Assembly (NCBI GenBank): GCA_016795205.1
Contig: JAEUHZ010000008.1
Span: forward strand, 28,370 to 92,369
Direction of reading: 5' to 3'
DNA length: 64,000 nucleotides
DNA from: Planctomycetota bacterium
Lineage (GTDB): Bacteria; Planctomycetota; UBA1135; GCA-002686595
Under the pieces are notes generated by a model. That model was given only the letters and a program-made list of their open reading frames with translations. It made no database searches and was not told the DNA's origin. This document shows positions 1 through 9,329 of the stretch, in pieces (the first letter of the stretch is position 1; each line of letters begins with the position of its first letter). The position numbers were made by a program, and so were the translations under genes.

Positions 1-2
1 AA

Positions 3-629
3 GCCTCGGGCGGCTGGTACCGCCACGAGTTCCGCGTCGCGGACCACGTCCCGCCCACGAACTCCGTGCGCGTGCGCTTCGTGGCCGAAGACCTCGGGAC
101 CGGCTCGATCGTCGAGGCGGCGCTCGACGACTTCGCGATCGAGGACCCGACCTGCACCGGCTTCCAGCCCTTCTGCTCCGGCGACGGCACGGCCGGCGGC
201 TGCCCGTGCGGCAACACGGGCGCGGCGGGCGCGGGCTGCGCGAACTCGACGGGCGCGAGCGGCCTGCTCGTCGGCGCCGGGCAGGCGAGCGTCGGCGCGG
301 ACACGTTCACGCTCTCCGCCACGGGCTTGCCCGCGGCGGTCTCCGTGCTCTTCTTCCAAGGCACGAGCGCCCAGAACGGCGGACTCGGCAGCGCGTTCGG
401 CGACGGCCTGCTCTGCGCCGGCGGAGCGGTGATCCGCCTCGGGACAGAGCTCACGTCGGGCGGGGCGACGAGCTACCCGCAGGGCGGCGACCTGCCGGTC
501 AGCGTGCGCGGCGGCGTCTCCGCCGGCGCCACGCGGACGTACCAGGCCTGGTACCGCAACACGGCCAGCTTCTGCACCGCGGACACGTTCAACCTGACGA
601 ACGGCGTTGCCGTGGTCTGGGGCGGCTGA
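3..629 (+). CDS. Secreted protein, C-terminal part (5' end outside window)
   Basis: The reading frame is open from the first base, so the start lies upstream of the window. The first ~50 residues (ASGGWYRHEFRVAD, then VRVRFVAEDLGTGS, then EAALDDF) look like the last strands of a beta-sandwich often found near the C-terminus of secreted enzymes. The rest is a Cys-rich domain: CPCGN, GC, LFFQGTS, FGDGL.C.GG, RLG, GG...YP, VSVRGGV, YQAWYRN, FC, FNLTNG, ending in VVWGG. The same domain ends the proteins at 27983-29518, 29767-31293 and 63731-64000, so it is probably a shared sorting, attachment or maturation module. The catalytic part, if any, is not in view. The frame and family membership are secure; the function is not known. 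Confidence 0.8.
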   Translation, partial: ASGGWYRHEFRVADHVPPTNSVRVRFVAEDLGTGSIVEAALDDFAIEDPTCTGFQPFCSGDGTAGGCPCGNTGAAGAGCANSTGASGLLVGAGQASVGADTFTLSATGLPAAVSVLFFQGTSAQNGGLGSAFGDGLLCAGGAVIRLGTELTSGGATSYPQGGDLPVSVRGGVSAGATRTYQAWYRNTASFCTADTFNLTNGVAVVWGG

Positions 630-676
630 CGCGGGGCGAGGCGGCGGTTCGGGTTCCGTTCGGGTAAGCTGGCGGC

Positions 677-1993
677 ATGGCCGCCGCGCGGGTGATCCTG
701 CACCTCGACATCGACGCGTTCCTCGCGTCCGTCGAGGTCGCGCTCCATCCCGAGCTGCGCGGCCGGCCGGTGGTCGTGGGCGGGCTGCCGACGGACAGGA
801 ACCTGGTCATGTCCTGCTCCTACGAGGCGCGCGCGCGCGGCGTGCGGCCGGGGATGCTGCTCGCCGAGGCCGCGCGGCTCTGTCCGGAGGCCGCGTTCCG
901 ACGTGGCGACGCCCAGGCGGCGAACGCCCTGCGCGAGCGCGTCGTCGAGCTCGTGCTCGAGACGACGCCGCTCGTCGAGGTCACCTCGATCGACGACCTG
1001 TACGCCGACCTCACCGGCACCGAGCGCGCGCTGGGCCTGCCCATCGACGTCGCGGCGGGCCTGCGCGCGCGGATCCGCGCACGGGTCGGCGTGCCGGTCA
1101 CGATCGGCCTGGGCTCGTCGCGCACCCTGGCGCGGCTCGCGGGCAAGGTCGCGAAGCCGGGCGGCGTGGCATGGATCCTTCCCGGGTACGAGCGCGCGTT
1201 CCTCGCGCTCGTGCCGGTCGCGCACCTGCCTGGATGCGGCCACCAAGCCGGCCGGCTGCTCGAGCGCTTCGGCGTGCGCACGGTCGGCGAGCTGGCGCTC
1301 GCCTCGCGCGAGGCGCTCTTCACGAGCTTCGGCGCGCACGGGCTCGTGCTCCACGACCGCGCGCGCGGCATCGATCGCGATCCGGTCGAGCCGAGCATCA
1401 CGCTCGCCGCGGACGGCACGCGGACGCCACGCGCCCCGCGCTCGATCCGCCGCGAGGGCACGTTCGAGCCCGAGGAAGCCCGGCGCGAGATCGTGGCCGC
1501 GATGCTCGCATACCTCGTCGAGCGCGCCGCGCACCGCCTGCGCGCGCACCACGTCCGCGCGCGCACGCTCGTCGTCCGGATCCAGCACGTCGACACGCGC
1601 AGCGCGGCGGCGATCGCGCGCGCCGCGGACCCCGAGCCGCCGTTCGCCGAGCAGCGCACCAAGCTCGACCCGCCGACGGATTCGACCGCGGAGCTCCTGG
1701 CGCGCGCGCAGCAGCTCCTCGGCGCGCTGCCGCGCCGCCGCGCGCTCGTGAAGCGCGTCGGACTCACGCTGGAGCAGCTCGAGCCGGCGCACGGCTGGCA
1801 ACGCCACCTCCTCGAGGACGACGGCCGCGAAGCGCGCGCCGACCGCGAACGCCGCCTCGACGCCGCGCTGGACGTCGTGCGCGCACGCCATGGATTCGGC
1901 CGCATCCTGCGCGGCGCGAGCTTGCCGCTCGCTGCGACGCATCCCTTGGAACCGGACGGCTTCCGCCTGCGGACGCCGTCGCTGAACCAGTGA
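677..1993 (+). CDS. Y-family DNA polymerase (DinB/UmuC-like)
   Basis: 438 residues. The N-terminus LHLDIDAFLASVE carries the first metal ligands (D11, D13) of Y-family translesion polymerases. VMSCSYEARARGVRPGM matches the fingers segment, and SIDDLYADLTG at 104-114 is the second catalytic motif. In DinB and UmuC this motif is normally SxDE; here the Glu is Asp (D107), an unusual but conservative change. The helix-hairpin-helix region (LIPGCG-like: HLPGCGHQAGRLLERFGVRTVGELA) and a little-finger domain follow. The C-terminal ~60 residues are Arg-rich. Expected role: bypass synthesis over damaged bases. It is a single gene with no imuA or lexA beside it; the only other polymerase in the window is the broken C-family gene at 15.5-19.2 kb. 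ATG 677 is supported by the motif starting eight residues later. Confidence 0.88.
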   Translation: MAAARVILHLDIDAFLASVEVALHPELRGRPVVVGGLPTDRNLVMSCSYEARARGVRPGMLLAEAARLCPEAAFRRGDAQAANALRERVVELVLETTPLVEVTSIDDLYADLTGTERALGLPIDVAAGLRARIRARVGVPVTIGLGSSRTLARLAGKVAKPGGVAWILPGYERAFLALVPVAHLPGCGHQAGRLLERFGVRTVGELALASREALFTSFGAHGLVLHDRARGIDRDPVEPSITLAADGTRTPRAPRSIRREGTFEPEEARREIVAAMLAYLVERAAHRLRAHHVRARTLVVRIQHVDTRSAAAIARAADPEPPFAEQRTKLDPPTDSTAELLARAQQLLGALPRRRALVKRVGLTLEQLEPAHGWQRHLLEDDGREARADRERRLDAALDVVRARHGFGRILRGASLPLAATHPLEPDGFRLRTPSLNQ

Positions 1994-2513
1994 CGGCGGC
2001 GAGCGCCGGAGAGGCGCGGAGGCCGCTGCGGCCCGCTGGCGGCGCAGCCTGAGGCCGGAAAGAACGCGGGCCGCACGGCGTGTGCCGTCCGGCCCGGTCT
2101 CTGCCATCTTCGTCTCGTCGGCGTGCTGGATCGTGGGAGCGAGTCGAGCTCGCCGCCGCCTGCCCGCGGCGGCGAGCCCTGGGTTCGGAGCCGGGCTCGG
2201 CTCGACCCCGGGGAACCGGAAGGTCGGCCGCGCGCGTTCCGTCCGTCGCCCCGGGATCCTCCAGGGCGGCGGATTCCACGGGTCCTCCCGGAGCGACCGC
2301 CAGATTGCCCCCCTGTTGGCCGCTCCGGTCGGACTCGTGTGGGAAGCAAGTTCGCACAGGCAAGTGATGCGAGCCTGAAATCCGCATGAAAACGGCTTCA
2401 TACCGAGGAAGGACCGCGCGACCGGGCCGATGGGCGGGGGTAGCGCGGAAGCGAGCAGGCGGTGGGCACACCCCGCGCGGCGGGCGTAGGCTTCTGAGGA
2501 GGAACTCAGGTCG
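1994..2513 (+). other. Intergenic region upstream of two-component genes
   Basis: About 520 bases without a convincing gene; the open frames here lack codon bias and motifs. It holds the 5' region of the response regulator: a good ribosome-binding site AGGAGGA at 2497-2503, ten bases before ATG 2514, and a small inverted repeat at 2386-2401 (ATGAA, six bases, TTCAT) that could be an operator but is short. No promoter could be assigned. Confidence 0.4.
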
Positions 2514-3194
2514 ATGCGGATCCTGGTGATCGAGGACAACCCCCGGATGGCGGGGGCCATCCAGCGCGGGCTCGCGGAGCACGGCTACGTCGTCGACGTG
2601 GCGCACACCGGCTTCGAGGGCGAGGAGCGCTGCGCCGACGGGCAGTACGACGCGATCCTGCTCGACCTCATGCTGCCCGACCGCGACGGGGTCGAGGTGT
2701 GCAAGAACCTGCGGCGCCGCGGCGTGCGGACCCCGCTGCTCATGCTGACCGCGCTGTCGGGCACCCAGGAGAAGATCGTGGGGCTCGACGCCGGCGCGGA
2801 CGACTACCTCGCGAAGCCCTTCGAGTTCGAGGAGCTCGTGGCACGCGTCCGCGCGCTGCTGCGCCGCGGCAGCGCCAGCGAGTCGCGCACGCTGCGCTAC
2901 GAGGGTTTGGAGCTCGACCTCGGCAAGCGTTCCTGCACGCGCGACGGACAGAAGATCAAGCTGACGCCCAAGGAGTTCGCGCTGCTCGAGTTCCTGATGC
3001 GCAACCCGAACAAGGTCCTGCCGCGCATGACGATCGTCGAGAAGGTCTGGGACATGAGCTACGAGCCCGCCAGCAACGTGATCGACGTGTACATCAGCCA
3101 GCTCAGGAAGAAGATCGACCGCGACCACGAGCAGTCGCTGATCCACACCGTCGTGTCGGCCGGCTACCGGTTCGGCGTGGCCGAGCACGTCTGA
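2514..3194 (+). CDS. OmpR/PhoB-family response regulator
   Basis: 226 residues. Receiver domain 1-120 with acidic pocket E7/D8, phospho-acceptor D51 (ILLDLMLPD), T79 and K101 (LAKPF) all in place. A winged-helix DNA-binding domain of the Trans_reg_C type covers 128-222, with KLTPKEFALLEFLMRN and the recognition part NVIDVYISQLRKKID, ending in the usual HTVVSAGYRFG. It is a complete DNA-binding regulator. The histidine kinase begins 22 bases downstream on the same strand, so the two form a cognate pair. The start is fixed by the AGGAGGA ribosome-binding site. The input signal and target genes are not shown by the sequence; a heavy-metal or envelope-stress type (CusR/QseB-like) is only a family resemblance. 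Confidence 0.95.
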   Translation: MRILVIEDNPRMAGAIQRGLAEHGYVVDVAHTGFEGEERCADGQYDAILLDLMLPDRDGVEVCKNLRRRGVRTPLLMLTALSGTQEKIVGLDAGADDYLAKPFEFEELVARVRALLRRGSASESRTLRYEGLELDLGKRSCTRDGQKIKLTPKEFALLEFLMRNPNKVLPRMTIVEKVWDMSYEPASNVIDVYISQLRKKIDRDHEQSLIHTVVSAGYRFGVAEHV

Positions 3195-3216
3195 GCGCGG
3201 GGCCGCGGAGCAACCC

Positions 3217-4683
3217 TTGCCGCGCCAGGAACACGCGCCGCGGAAGGGCTGGGCCCTGCGCGCGCCCTCCCTCCCGCTGCGGCTCAAGTTCACGCTCGGA
3301 TCCCTGGTCGTCTTCCTGATCGTCTATCTGGCGACGTCGGGAACCTGGTTCCTGGCCCAGGACGCGCTGGCCGAGAGCGAGCACGAGCGCCGGCTCCGGG
3401 ACGACGCCTTGGCGGTGGCCGACCGGGTCGTGCGCGAGACGCTCGGCGAGATCGACGGCGACCTGCCGCGGCGCATCCGCGCCGAGCTGGAGCGCGGCAC
3501 CGAGTTCGACGGCGTGCAGGTGCTGCTGCGCGACGACGAGGGCCGCGTCCGCGGTTTCTCCGGCGACCCGGCCTACGACATCGCGGACGTGCCCGCGCCG
3601 GATCCGGCGCGGGCGGAGGGCATCATGCGCGTCGAGGTCGGACTGCCCGATGGCTCGCGCCTCCCGCTCAAGAGCGTCGCGCGCCGCTACCCGGCCGAGA
3701 CCGGCGCGCGCTACTGGATCCAGCTCGTCGCCCCGCCCGTCAGCGGTCTCCGGCGTGACTCGATCGCGCCCTACTTCCTGATCGGCGTCCCGATCGGCGT
3801 CATCGCGGCCGCGGCCATGGCCTGGGTCATGGCCGGACGCCTGGTGCGCCCGCTGCAGCGCATGGCCACGGCGGCGCGCGCCGTGTCCCCCACGAACCTG
3901 CGCGGGCGCATCGACGTCGAGCCGGGCGACTCCGAGATCGCGCGCCTCCAGCAAGAGTGGAACGACGCGCTGGAGCGCGTCGAACGCGGCTACCGCGCGC
4001 AGGGCATGTTCCTCTCGAACGTCAGCCACGAGCTGAAGACCCCGATCGCCGTGCTGCTCTCGCAGGCCCAGGTGCTGCGGCAGGGCGCCGCGCCCGAGGA
4101 GCTGGCCCATTTCGCGGGCAACGTCGAGGAGGAGATGCGCACGATGGGGCGTCTCGTCGAGAGCCTCCTCTTGCTCGCGCGCGTCGAGCACGGCAAGGAG
4201 CTCGTGCGCCGCGAGAACGTGTCCGTGAACGAGGTCGTCCTGGAGGCCGCCGAGCGCACCAGCGAGCTGGCCAAGAGCCTGGACGTGCCGCTCGTCACGA
4301 ACCTGCACCTGCCGGCGGACGGCGAGCCCGAGCCCGAACTCGTGGGCGATCCCGAGCTGCTGCGCACGATGGTCGAGAACCTGGTGCGCAACGCGCTGCG
4401 TTTCTCGGGAGCCGGCGACCCGGTCGACCTGCGGGTGGCCTGCGGCCGCGGCGAGGCGTCGATCCGCGTGCGCGACCGCGGCCCGGGCATCCCGCGCGAC
4501 CACATCGAGCGGATCTTCGAGCGCTTCTACCAGGTGCCCGGCGAGGGCTCGAAGCAGCGCGGCACCGGCCTCGGCCTGGCGATCGCGCGCAGCGTGGCCG
4601 AGCTCCACCGCGGGGTGATCGCCGTGCGCAACCTCGAGGACCGGGGCTGCGAGTTCGAGGTCCGGCTGCCGCTCGTGCGCTGA
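3217..4683 (+). CDS. Sensor histidine kinase (HAMP, HisKA, HATPase)
   Basis: 488 residues from a TTG start. Order: short cytoplasmic head, membrane helix ~26-50 (FTLGSLVVFLIVYLATSG), a periplasmic sensor region of about 135 residues, second helix ~186-207, HAMP linker, H-box FLSNVSHELKTP with phospho-acceptor H271, N-box MVENLVRNALRFS, G1 box DRGPGIP, F-box ERFYQV and G2 box GTGLGLAIA. All catalytic boxes are intact. It lies 22 bases downstream of the response regulator in one transcription unit. The periplasmic part resembles no sensor domain that I can name, so the stimulus is unknown. No better start is visible nearby, so TTG 3217 is provisional. Confidence 0.92.
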   Translation: MPRQEHAPRKGWALRAPSLPLRLKFTLGSLVVFLIVYLATSGTWFLAQDALAESEHERRLRDDALAVADRVVRETLGEIDGDLPRRIRAELERGTEFDGVQVLLRDDEGRVRGFSGDPAYDIADVPAPDPARAEGIMRVEVGLPDGSRLPLKSVARRYPAETGARYWIQLVAPPVSGLRRDSIAPYFLIGVPIGVIAAAAMAWVMAGRLVRPLQRMATAARAVSPTNLRGRIDVEPGDSEIARLQQEWNDALERVERGYRAQGMFLSNVSHELKTPIAVLLSQAQVLRQGAAPEELAHFAGNVEEEMRTMGRLVESLLLLARVEHGKELVRRENVSVNEVVLEAAERTSELAKSLDVPLVTNLHLPADGEPEPELVGDPELLRTMVENLVRNALRFSGAGDPVDLRVACGRGEASIRVRDRGPGIPRDHIERIFERFYQVPGEGSKQRGTGLGLAIARSVAELHRGVIAVRNLEDRGCEFEVRLPLVR

Positions 4684-4773
4684 GCGGGCCGGGACCTGGA
4701 AGTCCTTTCCCGCTTTCGGCACCGGCGCTCGCGCGGTCTCAGGCATTTCCTTCCGGCCGTCGATCCGAGAGGC

Positions 4774-6669
4774 ATGCACCCGGAGAACGCTTCCCTGCCG
4801 GCCGGCGGCCCGGCCCTCTCGGTCGTCGTGCCGACCTACGGGCGCCCGGAGACCCTGGCGCGGCTCCTTGCGGCCATCGACGGCCAGACGCTCGCGCCCG
4901 AGCGCTTCGAGGTCGTCGTCGTCGACGACGGCACCGAGCCGCCGATCGCGCTCGACCCCGGCCGGCACGCCTACGCGCTCCGGCTCCTGCGGCAGTCGAA
5001 CGCCGGGCCGGGAGCGGCCCGCAACCTGGCCTTCGAGCACGCGCGCGCGCCGCTGGTCCTGATCCTGAACGACGACGCGGTGCCGGCCCCCGGGCTCTTC
5101 GCGGGCCACCTCGCGGCCCAGGCCAGCGCCCCCCCGCGCACGGCGATCCTGGGCGCCTTCCCGTTCACGGCGCGCTCGCTGCGCTCGCCCTTCGTGCGCC
5201 TCCTGGCGCAGACCTCGCTGCTCTTCGACTACGTGCGGATGAAGGACCGCCAGCTCTACGGCTGGCAGTGCTTCTGGACCTGCAACATCAGCCTGCCGCT
5301 CGCCGTCCTGCGCCAGGTCGGCGGCTTCGATGGCGCGCGGTTCCGCGAGGCGATCTGCGAGGACGTCGAGCTGGGCTACCGCCTGGAGCAGCTCGGCTGG
5401 CGCGTGCAGTACCGCGCCGACCTGGTGTGTGAGCACGAGCACGTCGTCACGCCGCGCGCCTACTTCCGGCGCGCGGTGCGCCTCGGGGCGAACTCGGCGC
5501 GCATCCACGCCAAGCACGGCGGCGCCGAGCTGTTCTCGATCTGGGGCACGCACGCGGGGCCCACGCCCAACTGGCGCGCCTCGGCGCAAGGCACGATCGA
5601 GGCCTTCCACGAGGTCCAGCAGCGCTTCGTCGAGCGCCTCGAGGCGCTCGAGGCGGCGCCCGCGGCGGCCCACTCGCCGGCTCAGACCAAGGAGCTGGCC
5701 GAGCTGACGCAGAAGCTCGGCTTGATCCCGCTGTACCGCGGCTGGATCGAGGAGCTCGAGGGCCGCGATCCCGCGCCGGTCATCGAGCACGGACCGGCCG
5801 AGGGGCGGCTGACCTCCGTGCTCGTCGTGTCCTACGACGCGCTCGACAAGACCAAGAACTGCCTGGAAGCCCTGCGCCGCACCACCGACCCGCGACACCC
5901 GATCGAGATCGTGGTCGTCGACAACGGTTCCCGGGACGGCAGCGCCGAGTGGCTCGCCGCGCAGCCGGACATCGTCCTGCTCCACAACGCCGCCAACGAG
6001 GGCGCGCCGCGCGCCCGCAACCAGGCGCTGGCACGCGCGCGCGGCGAGTATCTCGTGTTCCTCGACAACGACGTGGTCGTGACCCAGGGCTGGCTCGGCC
6101 GGCTGCTCTACCACGCCGAGGTCGACGCGCAGAGCGGCTGCGTCGGCCCCGTGACGAACCGTGCCGGCCACAACCAGGAGGTCCCCTGGGAAGGGTCGCG
6201 CTCGCTGGCCGAGCTGGAGCGCTGCTCCGAGGAGCGCGCCATCGCGCAGCGGCGCAAGTTCCGGTTCCAGACGCTGATGACGTCGTTCTGCATGCTCGTG
6301 CGACGCGCCGTCGTCGACGAGATCGGCGGCTTCGACGAGCGCTTCTCGCCCTGGGGCTTCGAGGACGACGACTTCAGCATGCGCGCGGCACTGGCCGGCT
6401 TCCGCAACCGCGTCGCGCTCGACGTGTTCGTGCGCCACGACCACTACGGCGGGCAGAAGGCCCAGGTCCACAACGAGCTCCTGGCGCGCAATTGGTCGCA
6501 GTTCGCGCGGAAGTGGGCCGGGAACGCCGCGCTCCCCTACGGCGACTACGCCGCCCTGCAGCCCGCGATGCGCCGCGAGTTCGCGCGCGCCGAGTACCAC
6601 GTGCCGGTCAGCGAGCCGGCCGCTCCCCTGCCTGCGGTCGGATCGGAACGGATGGAGGTCGGAACATGA
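4774..6669 (+). CDS. Glycosyltransferase with two GT2 domains
   Basis: 631 residues with two family-2 GT-A domains in tandem. Domain 1 (about 11-240) opens with LSVVVPTYGRPETLARLL, has FEVVVVDDG and a metal-binding-like LNDDAVPAPG, and an acceptor-side ED...GYRL motif. Domain 2 (about 348-590) has TSVLVVSYDALDKTKNCL, IEIVVVDNGSRDGS, VFLDNDVVV and WGFEDDDFSMRA. It would transfer sugars from nucleotide donors in the cytoplasm, to an acceptor I cannot identify, during surface glycan or glycoprotein synthesis. The stop codon overlaps the next start as ATGA (6666-6669), so the two large glycosyltransferases are translationally coupled. The double-domain design suggests two sequential transfers. 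Confidence 0.88.
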   Translation: MHPENASLPAGGPALSVVVPTYGRPETLARLLAAIDGQTLAPERFEVVVVDDGTEPPIALDPGRHAYALRLLRQSNAGPGAARNLAFEHARAPLVLILNDDAVPAPGLFAGHLAAQASAPPRTAILGAFPFTARSLRSPFVRLLAQTSLLFDYVRMKDRQLYGWQCFWTCNISLPLAVLRQVGGFDGARFREAICEDVELGYRLEQLGWRVQYRADLVCEHEHVVTPRAYFRRAVRLGANSARIHAKHGGAELFSIWGTHAGPTPNWRASAQGTIEAFHEVQQRFVERLEALEAAPAAAHSPAQTKELAELTQKLGLIPLYRGWIEELEGRDPAPVIEHGPAEGRLTSVLVVSYDALDKTKNCLEALRRTTDPRHPIEIVVVDNGSRDGSAEWLAAQPDIVLLHNAANEGAPRARNQALARARGEYLVFLDNDVVVTQGWLGRLLYHAEVDAQSGCVGPVTNRAGHNQEVPWEGSRSLAELERCSEERAIAQRRKFRFQTLMTSFCMLVRRAVVDEIGGFDERFSPWGFEDDDFSMRAALAGFRNRVALDVFVRHDHYGGQKAQVHNELLARNWSQFARKWAGNAALPYGDYAALQPAMRREFARAEYHVPVSEPAAPLPAVGSERMEVGT

Positions 6670-9329
6670 AGCAGATCGCCCTGTGCATGATCGTCCGCGA
6701 CGAGGAACGCTTCCTCGCCGGCTGCCTCGACTCCGTCAAGGGCCTGGTCGACGCCCTGATCGTGGTCGACACCGGCAGCTCGGACCGCACGGTCGAGATC
6801 GCCGAGTCGCGGGGCGCGACCGTCGTGCGGCACGTCTGGGCCGACGACTTCGCCGCGGCCCGCAACGCCGGACTGGCCCGGGTGCCGCGCGGCCGCGAGC
6901 GCTGGGTGCTCGTGCTCGACGCCGACGAGCGGCTCGCGCCGGGGGCCGCCCAGGCCATCCGCGCGGCCGTCGAGCAGGGCGGCTTCGAGCTGGGGCTCCT
7001 GCCGCTGCACGACGCCAGCGCGCTCGACGCCGCGCCCAGCGACGTGGTGTCCGGGCGCGCGCGCCGCGGCGAGCCCGTCGCGCTGCCGCGCCTGATGCGC
7101 CTCGACGAGGAGCTCGGCTACGAGGGCCGCATCCACGAGCAGGTCACGACCTGGGCCTCGAAGCCCGGACGCCGCACGCGCGCGATCGACGCGCCGATCG
7201 TCCACCTGGGCGCCGTGCCCGAGCTGCGCGCTGAGCGCGGCAAGTCCGATCGCAACCGCCGGCTGCTCGAGCTGCGCGCGGCGGAGGAACCCTCGAACCC
7301 GATCGTGCGCGCCTACCTGGCGCGCGAGCTGGAACGCGCTCTGGAGCCGGAGCGGGCGCTGGCCGAGGCCCGCGCGGCGTGGTCCGCGCTGGTCGCGAGC
7401 GCGCGCGCTGGCGCGCCCCAACACGACGCGGTGCTGCCGGCCACGATCGCGTCCTATCTCCTGATCGCAGCCGGAGCGCACGACGAGGCTCTCTCGATCC
7501 TCTCCAACGCGCGGGGCTGGAGCAGCGAGCATCCCAATCTCGACCTCCTCGAGGGGCTCGCGCACGAGCGCCGGGCCTTGGCCGCCCCCGACATCGAGGC
7601 TTTCGCCACGGAGCTCGCGGCCGCGCGCTCGGGCTACGAGCGCTGCCTGGCGCTCGCCGGACGCACCTTCGCGGCCGAGGTCCTGCCCGGAGCCTGCGGC
7701 GCGACGGGTCGCACGCGGCTGGCCAGCGTGCTGCTGCTCGCCGGCGAAACCGAGGCAGCGCGCGCCGAGTTCCAGCACGCCTTGGCCGCCGATCCGGCCA
7801 GCGTCGAGGCAGCCCTGGGCCGCGCCGAATGCCTGCTCGACGGGGGCCAGACCGCCGACGCGCTCCGCGCGCTGGAGCCGCTGCTCGTGAGCGGCACGCC
7901 GGACGCCTGGACGCTCGCGGCCGAGACCGCCTTCACGTTCGACGATCTCGCGACCGCGCGCAAGCTGGCCGAGAGCGCGCGCAACGCGGCGCAGCGCACG
8001 CCCTGGATCGGCGCCTGGCGTCGCGGCCGGCTGACGGAGCTCGAGCAGGCCTTGTCCACTCCGGCCGGGGCGGCCGACGTCGCGCGCCCGGGCACGCCTG
8101 CTGCGACCTCGACACGTGGCGAAGCAGCACGCCCCGCGGCTGCGCGCCCCGAGTCCGCGCGCGTCGAGAGCGCGAGCCTCCCGAGCGCCACGGTCGTCGT
8201 GCCCTGCTACAACCGCTTCGACCTCCTGCGCCCCGTGCTCGAGGGCCTTGCGCGCGAGAAGCGCGCCGGACCCTTCCAGCTCGTGCTCGTCGACGACGGC
8301 TCCGAGCCGTCCGTGGACACGCTGGTCCGCGACTTGATGCTCGAGCAGGACTGCGAGGTCGTGCGCCGCCCGAACGGCGGCCGTGGCGCGGCGCTGAACG
8401 ACGGACTGGCGCGCGCGACCGGCGAGGTCGTGATCTTCTGCGACAGCGACATCGTCCCGTGCCCCGGCTTCGTGCGCGAGCACCAAGCCTTCCACGCCGA
8501 AGCCCAGAGTGACTTGGCCACGCACCTGGGCGCGCTCGAGTGGGGCGTCGACGCCGGCCTCACCGGCTGGCTGCTCGGCGCGCGCTCGAACCCGCGCCTG
8601 CGCGGTGGCACGCGCCGCGTCGACTGGACGCAGTGGTTCACGGACAACTGGTCGTTCCGCCGCTCGCTCTTCCAACGCCTGGACCTGCGCTTCGACCTCG
8701 CCTACCGCGCCTGGGGCTTCGAGGAGCTCGACCTCGCGCGCGTGCTGGAGAGCGCCGGCGCGACGAACACGCTCTCCCTGCGCGCCAAGGGCCGCCACCT
8801 GAAGCCCGCGACGATCGAGGGGCTGCGCGCCAACTTCGCGCGCAGCGTGCCGAACCTCCTGCACCTCGCTCGCAAGTGCCCGAACGACCGGACCGTGCGC
8901 GACTGGCTCGGCGGCCACGCCTCCGCCGACGACGTCGAGCGCGCCGAGCGCGCCTTCGACCACGCCTGGCGCCGCCTGCAAGAGCTCGACGCCGCGCACC
9001 GCCACATCGTGCGCGACGTGCAGGCTCCGGCCGTCGACAAGGCCTCGATCTCGCTCTCGAACGCCGTGTTCCAGCTCGGGATCACGCGCGGCCTCGCGAA
9101 GAGCGCGGACCTCGCCGCGGCGCACGCCGACCTGCTGCCGCCGCCGAACCCGCGCAGCCTCTTCACCACGATCAGCGAGTTCGCCCAGCGCGTCGAAGCC
9201 CTCGAACGCCGCTGCAGCGTCCGCTCGAACCCCGGTGGCTGGCTGACCTCCGTCGCCCGCGAGCTCGGCTGGGACGCCAGCTCGCACGCGCTGCGCGACC
9301 GCTGGGCGGCCCCGATCGCGGCGCGCTGA
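6666..9329 (+). CDS. Glycosyltransferase with GT2, TPR-like and second GT2 domain
   Basis: 887 residues. N-terminal GT2 domain (1-200): MKQIALCMIVRDEERFLAGCL, LIVVDTGSSDRTVEIAE, LVLDADERL and the family signature GRIHEQV. Residues ~210-490 are Ala/Leu/Glu-rich helical repeats of TPR type (AEARAAW, LAGETEAARAEFQHAL, LGRAECLLDGGQ). After a Pro/Ala linker, a second GT2 domain starts near 507 (TVVVPCYNRFDLLRPVL, LVLVDDGSEPS, IFCDSDIVPCPGF, WGFEELDLARVL). A helical tail closes the protein. The start is the ATG overlapping the previous stop. TPR-linked GT2 proteins are common in Planctomycetota and Myxococcota genomes, but the product is unknown. The gene ends about 100 bases before the cassette array. 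Confidence 0.88.
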   Translation: MKQIALCMIVRDEERFLAGCLDSVKGLVDALIVVDTGSSDRTVEIAESRGATVVRHVWADDFAAARNAGLARVPRGRERWVLVLDADERLAPGAAQAIRAAVEQGGFELGLLPLHDASALDAAPSDVVSGRARRGEPVALPRLMRLDEELGYEGRIHEQVTTWASKPGRRTRAIDAPIVHLGAVPELRAERGKSDRNRRLLELRAAEEPSNPIVRAYLARELERALEPERALAEARAAWSALVASARAGAPQHDAVLPATIASYLLIAAGAHDEALSILSNARGWSSEHPNLDLLEGLAHERRALAAPDIEAFATELAAARSGYERCLALAGRTFAAEVLPGACGATGRTRLASVLLLAGETEAARAEFQHALAADPASVEAALGRAECLLDGGQTADALRALEPLLVSGTPDAWTLAAETAFTFDDLATARKLAESARNAAQRTPWIGAWRRGRLTELEQALSTPAGAADVARPGTPAATSTRGEAARPAAARPESARVESASLPSATVVVPCYNRFDLLRPVLEGLAREKRAGPFQLVLVDDGSEPSVDTLVRDLMLEQDCEVVRRPNGGRGAALNDGLARATGEVVIFCDSDIVPCPGFVREHQAFHAEAQSDLATHLGALEWGVDAGLTGWLLGARSNPRLRGGTRRVDWTQWFTDNWSFRRSLFQRLDLRFDLAYRAWGFEELDLARVLESAGATNTLSLRAKGRHLKPATIEGLRANFARSVPNLLHLARKCPNDRTVRDWLGGHASADDVERAERAFDHAWRRLQELDAAHRHIVRDVQAPAVDKASISLSNAVFQLGITRGLAKSADLAAAHADLLPPPNPRSLFTTISEFAQRVEALERRCSVRSNPGGWLTSVARELGWDASSHALRDRWAAPIAAR

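Noticed and set aside
473..2560. 695-codon open frame on the minus strand
   Set aside because: Arg/Ala-rich antisense of the polymerase and regulator genes with no motif; high GC keeps antisense frames open.
3103..6600. 1165-codon open frame on the minus strand
   Set aside because: Antisense of the histidine kinase and glycosyltransferase genes; composition is typical of shadow frames.
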